A stretch of DNA of 42,254 nt, taken from NCBI GenBank assembly GCA_036377675.1, contig DASUXY010000005.1, positions 1-42,254 on the forward strand, written 5' to 3'. The DNA is from DASUXY01 sp036377675 (GTDB taxonomy: Bacteria; Bacillota; Bacilli; Bacillales; Amphibacillaceae). Positions 25,137 to 34,151 of the stretch are shown here, one piece after another. Both the position numbers and the translations under genes were made by a program. The notes under the pieces were generated by a model that was not told where the DNA came from, did not search any database, and saw only the letters and a list, made by a program, of their open reading frames with translations. Position 1 is the stretch's first letter. Each line of letters starts with the position of its first letter.

Positions 25137-27425
25137 TTATGGAGCATATTTATAAAATGTACCTTTATTGTTCTTGTAGCGAAAAATAACTGCCCCATCT
25201 CTGTCCGTACGCAATACATGGACGTTCGCTTCCTCCAAAATTTGGAGAACATTAGGTGTAGGGTGCCCATACATGTTGTTTTCACCTACTGAAATTAATG
25301 CATATACCGGTTGAATGGTTGCAATAAATGTTTCGTCCGTTGATGTGTCGCTGCCGTGATGACCAACTTTTAGAACGTCAACGGATAAATTGTCATATGT
25401 TTCGATGATTTGTCGTTCGGTTTCTTTTCCGATATCACCGGTAAATAGCCAGCTCCATCCCCCAACATGCGTATAGATGACGAGCGAATTTTCATTCGGA
25501 GAATCTCGATCTTCCAACGGTGAAAGAACGGTAAATCGTTGATCGTTGATTACAATTTCGTCGTGTTGCTTTACCCGAAGAACGGTTACCTTTTGTTCTT
25601 TCCATAACTGTAACGATTCTTTGGGAACCTCATAAAAGTCGCTTATGACAATTGTTTTAACATTCATTTCCTTTACCAAATCATCAACACTTCCTGAGTG
25701 ATCGACATCTTCATGACTGATAAAAATAGCATCTATTTTTCGAATACCTTTGAAATAAAGATACGGTTTTAAAATTTGTTTATACACTCGATCTGACGAT
25801 TGACGATGCAGAAATGAAAAATTCGCACCTGCGTCGAAGAAAAAAACACCTTGTCGTTGTGGAAGTTCTAACACAAACGCATCTCCTTGTCCAATATCAA
25901 GCATCGTTACAGTACCTATTTCTGAAAAATACGGTTGGATAACGATGGTGATGATGAGTAACGTGAGCGAACACCCATATGAAAAAGCAGTGATAAGTCG
26001 ATGTTTATAAATATAAATCATGAGTAGTATAAATAATCCATAGTACAACAATGATAAACTGAAGGGAAACGAGCCAAACACCCAAGGCTCATAAAAGAGT
26101 TGATCGACTTGTTTAATAATTCCTATAAAGAAATGGTGGATACGAACAAAAAGATGATCGACAACTAGAGGAATGACTGGGATAGGAGATATCACAGTCA
26201 AAACAAACATCAATGGGATTACGAAAAGAGAAAAATACGGGACGACGATTGTATTTAACATAATTGATAAAGGTTGAAATGAATAAAAATACGCAAACTG
26301 GAGAGGTACAATGATCATCTGAGAAATGAAACTTATCTTTAATAATTGAAAAAATAATGAATCTGTCTCCATGATCCAGCGCCTCGATAAAATTAATCCA
26401 AACGTTACGAGGAATGAAAATTGGAAACCAACTTGATAAATGATATATGGATCGACGAGGAGTAACAGTAAAAAAACAATACTTATTAGATCGGTAATAC
26501 TCAACTTTATCTTCATTTTTGAACATATTAATATGAGAAATGCCATCATACTCGCCCGCCAAACAGATGGTTTTCCTCCTGCGATTACAGCATACAAAGG
26601 TAAGAATATAATGAGAAGCCATCGTGCTTTTTCTTTCGTAACAAGTCCACACTTCAGCAAGAAAAAATAAAGCAATCCAATCATTAAGCCAACATGTAAT
26701 CCTGAAATCGCTAACAGATGAGATAAACTCCACCTTTGAAACAACTCAACTGTTTCATCATCAAGCTGTGTAGAACTTCCAAAGACGAGTGCTTGGATCC
26801 ATGCAGCTGTCTTATCACTGTATTGCTGTTGTATATATTGTTGTATCATCAGTCTCATCTTGTAAATGCGGTACATAAAGAAAGAGGATCCATCACATTG
26901 AATATGTTCGATAGATTCGATCACGAGCTGATCGGTTATCCCTTGTTTTTGTAAAAACATTCGATAGTCGAATTGTCCAGGATTTCTACTCGATGGAGGC
27001 GGTTGTAACTTCCCATAAAGATCACACGAGGCACCATGTTTGATGTCGTTAAAGATGCGTTGTTCCAGAGGAGTTGGCTCGGAATTTAAAAAGTAGAGGA
27101 CGAGAATGTTCTCATTCGTGGATGCATGTTCGATGATGAAGTTTATTTTACGTTCTGTTTTGTTTAAAGGTTTAATAACTTGTCCCGTAATTTGTTCATA
27201 AGTGGAAACGGGTTTTAGAGAAGATTCATCAATAACTGGAATATAGGTGAGGAAAAACAAGGAAAGAGTTAAGGAAATAAAGAAGGATAGTTTCCCTAAC
27301 CGTTTCCTGAGAACTAAATAGGCAAGCCAGCCTATTAAAGCAAGTAAAATCCAATATTGTTGTATAAAAATATATAAAATGACAATGGAAACTGAAAGAG
27401 CTACAACATGCCACAATCCTTTCAT
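25137..27425 (-). CDS. comEC: DNA internalization competence protein ComEC/Rec2
   Basis: 762 aa, close to B. subtilis ComEC (776 aa). An N-terminal pair of membrane segments and an OB-like DUF4131 region (about 60-170) are followed by the polytopic Competence domain (WSLSHLLAISGLHVGLMIGL, GGKPSVWRASMMAFL) and a C-terminal metallo-beta-lactamase-like domain (MLDIGQGDAFVLEL, FISHEDVDHSGS, FTGDIGKETERQ, KVGHHGSDTST). ComEC forms the channel that takes up single-stranded DNA; the MBL-like domain may degrade the other strand. The start follows TGAGGTG. It is 13 nt after comEB. Confidence 0.96.
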   Translation of the reverse strand: MKGLWHVVALSVSIVILYIFIQQYWILLALIGWLAYLVLRKRLGKLSFFISLTLSLFFLTYIPVIDESSLKPVSTYEQITGQVIKPLNKTERKINFIIEHASTNENILVLYFLNSEPTPLEQRIFNDIKHGASCDLYGKLQPPPSSRNPGQFDYRMFLQKQGITDQLVIESIEHIQCDGSSFFMYRIYKMRLMIQQYIQQQYSDKTAAWIQALVFGSSTQLDDETVELFQRWSLSHLLAISGLHVGLMIGLLYFFLLKCGLVTKEKARWLLIIFLPLYAVIAGGKPSVWRASMMAFLILICSKMKIKLSITDLISIVFLLLLLVDPYIIYQVGFQFSFLVTFGLILSRRWIMETDSLFFQLLKISFISQMIIVPLQFAYFYSFQPLSIMLNTIVVPYFSLFVIPLMFVLTVISPIPVIPLVVDHLFVRIHHFFIGIIKQVDQLFYEPWVFGSFPFSLSLLYYGLFILLMIYIYKHRLITAFSYGCSLTLLIITIVIQPYFSEIGTVTMLDIGQGDAFVLELPQRQGVFFFDAGANFSFLHRQSSDRVYKQILKPYLYFKGIRKIDAIFISHEDVDHSGSVDDLVKEMNVKTIVISDFYEVPKESLQLWKEQKVTVLRVKQHDEIVINDQRFTVLSPLEDRDSPNENSLVIYTHVGGWSWLFTGDIGKETERQIIETYDNLSVDVLKVGHHGSDTSTDETFIATIQPVYALISVGENNMYGHPTPNVLQILEEANVHVLRTDRDGAVIFRYKNNKGTFYKYAP

Positions 27426-27438
27426 AGTTCACCTCATT

Positions 27439-28002
27439 TTATTGTTTAAACAACTGCTCTGCTTTCTTTTTTATATGTTCAAATTGTTCAGCGTTTATCG
27501 GTCCTTTTTTCAACTTACCGAGTAAATCATCTACAAAGGCGGCTTTTTCTTGATGTTTTGTATCGACTGCTAAATATTCAAGCTCTACCTTTTTTGTTTG
27601 AATTCCTGCTTCCTTAAATAGTTGAATCGCAAATGGATCATTTTTATAGTCAGCTGCATAATAAACGTTCTGAATCCCACTTTGAATTAATTGTTTACTA
27701 CATTGTAAACATGGAAAATGAGTCACATATATATCAGCACCTTCTGTTGGTACCCCGAACTTAGCACATTGCAATAAGGCATTTGCCTCAGCATGTACAG
27801 TTCGTACACAATGTCCATCAACGACATAACACCCTTCATCTATACAATGAACACTACCGGAGACACTTCCATTATAGCCGCCTGCAATAATCCGTTTGTC
27901 GCGAACAATCGTTGCCCCGACCATTAAACGCGTACACGTACTTCGTAAGGCTAGTAAATGACTTTGGGCCATAAAGTATTGATCCCATGAAATCCTATTC
28001 AT
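27439..28002 (-). CDS. comEB: ComE operon protein 2, dCMP deaminase family
   Basis: 187 aa from the ATG at 28002, which follows AAAGGTGG; a GTG four codons upstream overlaps that Shine-Dalgarno sequence. Zinc-site motifs VHAEANALL (His and catalytic Glu) and PCLQC (two Cys) define a cytidine/deoxycytidylate deaminase; the CTRLMVGATIV segment is also typical. It would convert dCMP to dUMP. It lies between comEA and comEC, as in B. subtilis, where it is dispensable for DNA uptake. Confidence 0.94.
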   Translation of the reverse strand: MNRISWDQYFMAQSHLLALRSTCTRLMVGATIVRDKRIIAGGYNGSVSGSVHCIDEGCYVVDGHCVRTVHAEANALLQCAKFGVPTEGADIYVTHFPCLQCSKQLIQSGIQNVYYAADYKNDPFAIQLFKEAGIQTKKVELEYLAVDTKHQEKAAFVDDLLGKLKKGPINAEQFEHIKKKAEQLFKQ

Positions 28003-28070
28003 GTTGATATCCACCTTTAATATCGTTTTACTTAGTGTACATCGAAGCGAAGAGAGTCGTCAATATACGA

Positions 28071-28670
28071 CTACGGGACTTGAATTTCATCGCGAATGTT
28101 TTCAAGGGTCTTTTCGCCGATTCCGGAAATCTCCAATAAATCGTCTTCTGTTTGGAACATCCCATGCTCATCTCGGTATTCAATAATCGCTTTTGCTTTT
28201 GATGGGCCGATTCCAGTTAGCGATTCAATTTCTTCCTGTGAAGCATCGTTGATTCGGATTTTGTTGCCGTTTGCACCATCTCCTTCTTGTACGGTTATTT
28301 CACCTTCCTTCGGTACAATAACCATCATTTCATCAACTACTTTTTGAGCGAGATTAATTGTCGTTTGATCGGCATCTTTTGTAAAACCTTGCGCTAACGC
28401 GATGACATCTTCTACACGAGCATCTGCCTCCAACTCGTACACACCAGGCTTATTCACTTCTCCTTTAATATCGACCATTACTTTTCCTCTAATATTTTCT
28501 GTATCCGTTTGATTAGAAGTCACTTTTTCAGCATGGTGTGGTGAAATCGACGTTGATTCGCGACGATCATCATCCTGATTGCGAGTAACGACTACAAACA
28601 CGATGACGACAATTCCGATGCCGATGAAAAAACTAATTTTTTTAAGGATTTCAGTCATAAGGAGAGTCAC
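28071..28670 (-). CDS. comEA: Competence DNA receptor ComEA
   Basis: 199 aa in the longest frame. The start is uncertain: GTG at 28670 or ATG at 28658, with AAGGAT close by. One N-terminal anchor (FFIGIGIVVIVFVVV), a variable linker, an SLBB/SOSS-like domain (VMVDIKGEVNKPGVYEL, ALAQGFTKDADQTTINLAQ) and a C-terminal helix-hairpin-helix DNA-binding region (EIESLTGIGPSKAKAIIEYRDEHG, LLEISGIGEKTLENIRDEI). ComEA binds extracellular double-stranded DNA and hands it to the uptake machinery. It is the first gene of comEA-EB-EC. The divergent comER gene of B. subtilis is not present in the 218 nt upstream. Confidence 0.95.
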   Translation of the reverse strand: MTLLMTEILKKISFFIGIGIVVIVFVVVTRNQDDDRRESTSISPHHAEKVTSNQTDTENIRGKVMVDIKGEVNKPGVYELEADARVEDVIALAQGFTKDADQTTINLAQKVVDEMMVIVPKEGEITVQEGDGANGNKIRINDASQEEIESLTGIGPSKAKAIIEYRDEHGMFQTEDDLLEISGIGEKTLENIRDEIQVP

Positions 28671-28888
28671 ATCCTTTTTGAGGTTGTTATAAAGATGAGG
28701 GGGAATGATAGACGTACGTTACACATACTTTATTCGACAATGTTACAAAAATCCCTTCATAAAATATAAAGTTTTTTCAAAAAATCGGAATACGTAATCG
28801 AGCAATAAGTCTTTATCTTGACCGATTGCCCGTCCACGCCACGAAGTTTAATGAATATTGTTGAAAAAACAGTACCCTAAAACTCGCT

Positions 28889-29647
28889 TCACTTCATGCC
28901 TTCGTTTTTATTTGCAACGAAGAAAATTCTTTGTGGTGACCCTTCCAACGGATGACGCTGTAGCGAAAAGTCAGCAAATACGTGTTGAATCTCAAATCCT
29001 GCCTGCCGTAACAGCTTTTTATAAACGTCAATGGGAAACGTTCGTTGGTGATGATACTCATCAAAACGATGATACAACTCACCTGATCGTTTAAAAAACG
29101 TCAAATCATGGTACATTTCTCCCTCATAATCACCTTCATAACAAAACCAAATGTACGCCTCTTCCTCTGTTACATCAGCAAACGTCCTATGAATTAACTG
29201 ATGTTGGACATAGTCAAGAGAGTGAACGTCAAAAATAAATAATCCGCCATCCTTTAAAGCATGAGCAACACGTTGGAAAACAGTCTGCACATCTTGTTCA
29301 GATGTGATGTAATTCATTACATCACAATAACTAATCGCTGCATCAAGATTGCAAAAACCCTCAAGTTTTCGTAAATCTTGACGTATCCATTGAATATTAA
29401 GCTGCTTCTCACTCGCTTTATGTTGCGCCTGAGTGAGCATATTTTCCGAATAATCAACTCCAATCATCTCATATCCTTTTTCGGCAAGCCTTGTCGTTAC
29501 TTCTCCTGTTCCACACCCTAAATCAATCACCGTTCGCAACGGATGAGGAAAACTTTTAAACAACTCTTCTGTTAGACGCGTCCATTCATCATACGGTGTA
29601 TCACTCATCCATTGATCATACACATTTGCTAAACGATCATATACCAT
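28889..29647 (-). CDS. yqeM: Class I SAM-dependent methyltransferase YqeM
   Basis: 252 aa from the ATG at 29647, with GAGGAA upstream; a TTG codon lies just before. The Rossmann motifs are clear: VIDLGCGTGEVTTRLAEKGYEMIGVDYSENML, RQDLRKLEG and GLFIFDVHSLDYV. It starts MVYDRLANVYDQWM, as in the YqeM family. The substrate is not known. It follows rsfS with its start 3 nt from the rsfS stop, so the two are translationally coupled. Confidence 0.92.
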   Translation of the reverse strand: MVYDRLANVYDQWMSDTPYDEWTRLTEELFKSFPHPLRTVIDLGCGTGEVTTRLAEKGYEMIGVDYSENMLTQAQHKASEKQLNIQWIRQDLRKLEGFCNLDAAISYCDVMNYITSEQDVQTVFQRVAHALKDGGLFIFDVHSLDYVQHQLIHRTFADVTEEEAYIWFCYEGDYEGEMYHDLTFFKRSGELYHRFDEYHHQRTFPIDVYKKLLRQAGFEIQHVFADFSLQRHPLEGSPQRIFFVANKNEGMK

Positions 29648-29650
29648 CAA

Positions 29651-30010
29651 TTATTCCTCTTTCTTTATCTCAACGAATGAAACCTGTGGAGCATCTCCCC
29701 AAAGACGTTCAAGATTATAATGATAACGTTCATCTTTATGAAAAACATGACAAATAACATCACCAACATCAACTAAAATCCATCTTCCTTGTTGATATCC
29801 TTCAACCCGTTTAACATTAACTCCACGCTGAGCTAACTCATCGATGATCGATTTAGCTATCGATTGTACTTGCCTTTCACTATTTCCGTGGCATATAAGG
29901 AAATAGTCGGCAACGAGTGATATTTGATCCATGTCTAAGGCGATAATATTTTCAGCTCGGCGATCATCACAAGCTTCTACTACAAAATCTAATATTTCTT
30001 TTGTGTCCAT
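29651..30010 (-). CDS. rsfS: Ribosomal silencing factor RsfS (YqeL)
   Basis: 119 aa, full length. ALDMDQISLVADYFLICHGNSERQVQSIAKSI, the GYQQGRWILVDVGDVICHVFHKDERYHYNLERLW signature in two pieces, and the short C-terminus are typical. RsfS binds L14 on the 50S subunit and blocks joining with 30S in starvation. The start ATG follows GGAGGAATGTAA and lies directly after the yqeK stop. Confidence 0.96.
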   Translation of the reverse strand: MDTKEILDFVVEACDDRRAENIIALDMDQISLVADYFLICHGNSERQVQSIAKSIIDELAQRGVNVKRVEGYQQGRWILVDVGDVICHVFHKDERYHYNLERLWGDAPQVSFVEIKKEE

Positions 30011-30589
30011 TTACATTCCTCCATTTATTCGACGCGTTAAATCGTTATATGCATGAAAAGTATCTGGATAAATTTTGCTGTTTTTCGCTAACAAAAATCG
30101 TATCGTATTTCTCGAAATCATCCATGCTGCACGGGTTAAGTCGTGTTGTGAAACGTCACGTACTTCATCAAGTCCAGGAAAACTTCTCCCGGGTTCAATA
30201 TAATCAGCAACAAAAATAACTAACTCAAACGTTGTCATATGCGCTTTACCTGTTGTATGATAATGAATCGCTTGTTGAATCATTTTATCTTTAATTCCCA
30301 GCTCCCGTTCGATTAAGAGAGCACCAACAGGTCCGTGCCAAAGTTCATGATGATACTGTAACAAATCTTTCGGTAAACGGCTCTGTAAAATCCACTGTTT
30401 CATCTCTTCTAATCGACGATATTTAGCGTAATCATGAAAGAGGGCAGCTAGCTCAACTTTTTTTGCATGCACCCCGACATCATACATCCGAGCTAACTCC
30501 AGAGCCGTATCTGTTACCCTTAACGTATGTTCATAGCGCTCATCAGTCAGATGTGGGCGGATGTGTTTGAGTGCTTCCGTTCGTTTCAT
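30011..30589 (-). CDS. yqeK: HD-domain bis(5'-nucleosyl)-tetraphosphatase YqeK
   Basis: 192 aa, usual length. HD-domain residues: RYEHTLRVTDTALEL (first His), AALFHDYAKYR (HD), YHHELWHGPVGALL and FVADYIEPGR (late Asp). Enzymes of this family cleave Ap4A symmetrically. The start is an ATG after AAGGAGC. The gene begins 47 nt before the end of nadD, in another frame, an overlap that suggests tight coupling. Confidence 0.93.
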   Translation of the reverse strand: MKRTEALKHIRPHLTDERYEHTLRVTDTALELARMYDVGVHAKKVELAALFHDYAKYRRLEEMKQWILQSRLPKDLLQYHHELWHGPVGALLIERELGIKDKMIQQAIHYHTTGKAHMTTFELVIFVADYIEPGRSFPGLDEVRDVSQHDLTRAAWMISRNTIRFLLAKNSKIYPDTFHAYNDLTRRINGGM

Positions 30590-31145
30590 ACAATCGTTGC
30601 TCCTTTATATAAGAAATAACATGATCAGGGACCAAATATTTGACCGATTGCCCCTTCGACAATCGTTTGCGAATCAATGTAGAGGAAATATCGATCATTG
30701 GAATATCTACTTCTTTAACGGGATACTTGCTTTTTAATTCGTATCCAGAACGTTTTACCCCGACGAAGGTTACGAGTTCGATTAACTCCTCAATTTTATA
30801 CCATTTCGGTAAATACTCAACCATATCTGCACCGATAATAAAATAAAACTGTACATCTTGATGTAGTCGTTTCAAAGTTTTCATCGTATCAATTGTATAC
30901 GATTTTCCGGAACGCTCGATTTCAATCGTATTCATTTTAAAAGAAGGATGATCACCAATCGCTTTTTCCAACATCTGTAACCGATCCTTTACATCGCTTG
31001 TTGCCTGCTGCTTATGCGGTGGTTCATGCGTAGGTATAAACCATACTTCTTGAAGATGAAGAGCGATGCGAACTTCTTCTGCAATGATTAAATGACCGAT
31101 ATGAGGCGGATCAAATGTCCCCCCTAAAATTCCAATGCGCTTCAT
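30543..31145 (-). CDS. nadD: Nicotinate-nucleotide adenylyltransferase NadD
   Basis: 200 aa, slightly longer than B. subtilis NadD (189 aa) because of a hydrophilic tail (ETNGSTQTHPPTSD) that overlaps yqeK. N-terminal GILGGTFDPPHIGHLIIAEEV carries the GxFxPxHxGH nucleotidyltransferase motif; FIIGADMVEYLPKW and the C-terminal ISSTLIRKRL are typical. It adenylates nicotinic acid mononucleotide to deamido-NAD. Start ATG after AAGGAGT. The order yhbY-nadD-yqeK is standard. Confidence 0.96.
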   Translation of the reverse strand: MKRIGILGGTFDPPHIGHLIIAEEVRIALHLQEVWFIPTHEPPHKQQATSDVKDRLQMLEKAIGDHPSFKMNTIEIERSGKSYTIDTMKTLKRLHQDVQFYFIIGADMVEYLPKWYKIEELIELVTFVGVKRSGYELKSKYPVKEVDIPMIDISSTLIRKRLSKGQSVKYLVPDHVISYIKEQRLYETNGSTQTHPPTSD

Positions 31146-31156
31146 AACGTACTCCT

Positions 31157-31447
31157 TTATGGTAGTTCAATGCGTTTATGATTCTGAGATTCTTTATATA
31201 GAACGATGTTATTGCCGATCATTTGCACAACCTCGGCTTTAGTTCCTCGTTGTAACTGTTCACTTATCGTATGTTTATCTTCTAAACAATTTTGTAAAAT
31301 ACTTATTTTAATTAATTCTCGCTTTTCCAAGGCTTCATTTACTTGAGTAATCATGTTGTCATTAACACCTGATTTCCCGACTTGAAAAATCGGTTTTAAA
31401 TGATGGGCTTCGCTGCGCAAAAATCGTTTTTGTTTACCTGTTAACAA
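31157..31447 (-). CDS. yhbY: YhbY/YqeI, CRM-domain RNA-binding protein
   Basis: 96 aa, single CRM domain: LTGKQKRFLRSEAHHLKPIFQVGKSGVNDNMI with the GxxG-like turn, then EALEKRELIKISIL and IVLYKESQNHKRIELP. Members bind pre-50S particles. It sits 2 nt after aroE and 11 nt before nadD in the same operon. Confidence 0.95.
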   Translation of the reverse strand: MLTGKQKRFLRSEAHHLKPIFQVGKSGVNDNMITQVNEALEKRELIKISILQNCLEDKHTISEQLQRGTKAEVVQMIGNNIVLYKESQNHKRIELP

Positions 31448-31449
31448 TA

Positions 31450-32298
31450 TTATTCTCCTTCCAAAATTCGGCGTAATCGCTCATCCATTTCCTTCGTTGA
31501 AACTCTTTCACCCGTCCATATTTCAAAAGCATACTGCGCTTGATGTAAAAGCATCGTATGGCCGAAATGGATCGAGGCACCTCTTTTCTTTGCTTCTTTT
31601 AAAAACTTCGTCATAATCGGTTGGTAAACGATATCGCTTACGATACTTCCTTCTTTCAACTGATCTACACTCATAATCATTTCGTCCTCATGTGGCTTCA
31701 TCCCAACAGAAGTCGTTTGAATAATGACTCCATAATCATCTAATCTTTGAGCAGCTTCATCAATTGTCATTATCGATGTAGACGTTTCTTCAGGCTTTCG
31801 TTTAGCAATGTCTTCCGCTTTTTCAACTGTTCGGTTAGCCAGGTCAATTTCCGGAATACCCGCCAGTACAAGGGCTACATAGATGCCTCTTGCTGCTCCA
31901 CCAGCACCGATTATTAAAAAGCGCTCTTTTTGATTCGATTGAAAAAGATGTGGAAAAGCATATTCCAGTGAGCGAACATAGCCAACTCCGTCTGTATTAA
32001 ATCCAATCCATTTTCCATTGTGATGGAATACCGTATTGACAGCACCTATTTTTTCAGCTTGTTCATCAAGCTCGTCCAAATAAGGAATAATTGTCTGTTT
32101 ATAAGGTACCGTAACATTAAACCCATGAATGCCTGATTGCTTCAATTCGGCGACTCGCCTAGAAAATGATTCCGTCGGATGAATTTCTAATAAGTCGTAT
32201 GAGCCTGTTAATCCGGCTCGTTCAAGAAATTCATGATGAATCCATGGAGATAAAGAATGTTGAATTGGAAAACCGATTAAGCCTAATTGATAAGTCAT
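31450..32298 (-). CDS. aroE: Shikimate dehydrogenase (NADP+)
   Basis: 282 aa, normal length. Substrate site GFPIQHSLSPWIHHEFL and NVTVPYKQTIIPYLDELD (catalytic Lys), then GAVNTV, the nucleotide-binding GAGGAARGIYVAL and the C-terminal MLLHQAQYAFEIWTG (Gln). It reduces 3-dehydroshikimate to shikimate in aromatic amino-acid synthesis. It lies between yqeH and yhbY as in B. subtilis. Confidence 0.97.
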   Translation of the reverse strand: MTYQLGLIGFPIQHSLSPWIHHEFLERAGLTGSYDLLEIHPTESFSRRVAELKQSGIHGFNVTVPYKQTIIPYLDELDEQAEKIGAVNTVFHHNGKWIGFNTDGVGYVRSLEYAFPHLFQSNQKERFLIIGAGGAARGIYVALVLAGIPEIDLANRTVEKAEDIAKRKPEETSTSIMTIDEAAQRLDDYGVIIQTTSVGMKPHEDEMIMSVDQLKEGSIVSDIVYQPIMTKFLKEAKKRGASIHFGHTMLLHQAQYAFEIWTGERVSTKEMDERLRRILEGE

Positions 32299-32320
32299 AG
32301 AACGCTTCCCCTTTCACTTC

Positions 32321-33421
32321 CTAAATCAATGATTTCCGAATGGAAACCGCTACACCTTGTGGACTATGTGCTGCAACAGTAATGTTTTCTCCTGGTACAC
32401 TTATCCAGCCGAGACCCGGAAAAACGATGTCCGTTTTCTCCTCTTTAATTCGGAACACATCTTTTGTTAGTGATGGCAATGTTTTCAACGTTGTATCATC
32501 AGGTGGTGATAGAAGCTCGCCAACATGCCGATTATAAAAACTATCCGCATTAGCCAACTTCGTTCGATGAATCCTCAATTCATTGGAAAAATAACAAACG
32601 ATTGACTGTTTACTTCCTTTCAAAATATCCAATCTCGCTAAGCCACCAAAAAACAATGTTTGTTGATCATGTAATTGATACACTCGCGGTTTAATTTCTT
32701 TCTGTGGTGATATAACCTTTAAGTCATGTTCGGATACGTAATGAACCATTTGCTGATCATTGACAATTCCAGGAGTATCATATAAAAATGTTCGATCATC
32801 TAATGGAATTTCAATAAATCCAAGTGTCGTACCTGGATAATACGAAGTCGTAATGACGTCATCCATTCCGACCGATTGTTTAATGAGACGATTTATAAAT
32901 GTAGATTTTCCAACGTTCGTCGCTCCAACAATATATACATCGCGCCCGTTTCGATAGTGATCCATTTGCTCCATCAGCTCTTCAATACCGTACCCTTTTG
33001 TCGATGAAATTAAAAAAACATCTTGTACCCGAATACCTACTTCTCTGGCAGATTGTCTTAACCAATCTTTTAATTTTCGTTTGTTGGTCGATTTAGGTAA
33101 CAGATCGATTTTATTTCCGACTAAAAGAATCGGCCGATCTCCACTAATTCGCGGTAAACTCCCAATCATCGTTCCACTTACATCAAAAATATCAAGTACA
33201 TGAACGACGAGTCCTTTTGCATTGCGAATCGTACTAACCATTTTTAAAAAATCATCATCGGTGATGGAAACGTCTGTCACTTCATTATAGTGTTTTAATC
33301 GAAAGCACCGTTTGCATAAAATATTTTCTCGTTCAAGTGCTGATGTGGGTGTGTAACCCGCTTCCTGTGGGTCAGTCGTTTGAATGAGCACCCCACATCC
33401 TTGACAATGTAATGACTCCAC
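32321..33421 (-). CDS. yqeH: Circularly permuted GTPase YqeH
   Basis: 366 aa, the same length as B. subtilis YqeH, counted from the GTG at 33421. The longer frame (to 33439) contains AGGAGG too close to its internal ATG, while spacing to the GTG is about 7 nt and gives MESLHCQGCGV, aligned with the family start. Four-Cys zinc finger (CQGCG ... CKRCF), then permuted GTPase motifs: G4 LLVGNKIDLL, G5 ISSTKGYG, G1 VGATNVGKSTF, G2/G3 TTSYYPGT and DTPGI. YqeH is needed for 30S maturation. It starts 3 nt past yqeG's stop. Confidence 0.96.
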   Translation of the reverse strand: MESLHCQGCGVLIQTTDPQEAGYTPTSALERENILCKRCFRLKHYNEVTDVSITDDDFLKMVSTIRNAKGLVVHVLDIFDVSGTMIGSLPRISGDRPILLVGNKIDLLPKSTNKRKLKDWLRQSAREVGIRVQDVFLISSTKGYGIEELMEQMDHYRNGRDVYIVGATNVGKSTFINRLIKQSVGMDDVITTSYYPGTTLGFIEIPLDDRTFLYDTPGIVNDQQMVHYVSEHDLKVISPQKEIKPRVYQLHDQQTLFFGGLARLDILKGSKQSIVCYFSNELRIHRTKLANADSFYNRHVGELLSPPDDTTLKTLPSLTKDVFRIKEEKTDIVFPGLGWISVPGENITVAAHSPQGVAVSIRKSLI

Positions 33422-33423
33422 AC

Positions 33424-33948
33424 TCATTCCTCCTCCCACGTTATTTTTCCCTTTTTACGAAAATAATTTAACAACCTACGTTCAATAAGGCGATTAAATC
33501 GCGTAATTCTTTCATCCGTATCAACAATTGGGACAACGAGTATGGTATAAAACCCTGCCCTATTTCCACCTAATATATCAGTTAATAGTTGGTCTCCAAT
33601 GACAACAATTTCCTCTCGCTTTAATCCCATTTCCTGCGCTGCTCTTTTAAAAGCTCTTGTCAATGGTTTTCTGGCACTATATACAAATGGCGTATTTAAC
33701 GGCTCACAAAAAAATTTAACACGGCCTTCCTTATTGTTCGAAATAATCATAATCTCTATGTCATGGTCTTTCAATTCCTGGAACCACTCAATCACTTCTG
33801 GAGTTGCATCTTTTACATCCCAGGCAACGAGTGTATTATCGAGATCTGTAATGACACCTTTAATTCCTTTTTCTTTTAAGTGAGCAGCTCGAATATCAAA
33901 TACACTCTTCACATGTTCATTTGGCAAAAATTTCTTCAACAGCAACAT
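33424..33948 (-). CDS. yqeG: HAD-IIIA family phosphatase YqeG
   Basis: 174 aa. HAD motif I DLDNTLVAWD (nucleophile first Asp), motif II IISNN, the Lys in SARKPLTRAF and motif IV GDQLLTDILGGNRAG. The family acts as phosphatidylglycerophosphatase-like or unassigned phosphatase; the substrate here is not known. First gene of yqeG-yqeH-aroE-yhbY-nadD-yqeK-rsfS-yqeM. Shine-Dalgarno GAGGTG before the ATG. Confidence 0.94.
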   Translation of the reverse strand: MLLLKKFLPNEHVKSVFDIRAAHLKEKGIKGVITDLDNTLVAWDVKDATPEVIEWFQELKDHDIEIMIISNNKEGRVKFFCEPLNTPFVYSARKPLTRAFKRAAQEMGLKREEIVVIGDQLLTDILGGNRAGFYTILVVPIVDTDERITRFNRLIERRLLNYFRKKGKITWEEE

Positions 33949-33978
33949 TTACACCTCAATTTTAAAACTGTTATCTAG

Positions 33979-34006
33979 CTTATACGAATAGCCATTCATT
34001 TGACAA
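33979..34006 (-). promoter_or_regulatory. Candidate sigma-A promoter of the yqeG operon
   Basis: On the minus strand TTGTCA (34006-34001), 16 nt, TATAAG (33984-33979). A second candidate lies just upstream: TTACAA (34043-34038), 18 nt, TATAAT (34019-34014). Either would put the start of transcription within 70 nt of yqeG. Confidence 0.45.
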
Positions 34007-34151
34007 TAGAATAATTATACAGTATCAACCATATATATTGTAACCTTTTAATCGTAATAAATCATTTGATATATGATAGAGTCAGTAGAATTATGTATAT
34101 TTCCCTTATGTTTTGCAAAAATCGTTCGACAAATTCTCTTATCTTTCGCTC

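Noticed and set aside
26113..26733. 206-codon minus-strand frame inside comEC
   Set aside because: It is out of frame with comEC, whose translation is continuous and carries all family motifs; the product has an unusual composition and no start signal.
28671..28888. Possible ComK box (AAAA-N7-TTTT) upstream of comEA
   Set aside because: Canonical ComK boxes are paired AAAA-N5-TTTT; spacing is wrong and only one element is seen.
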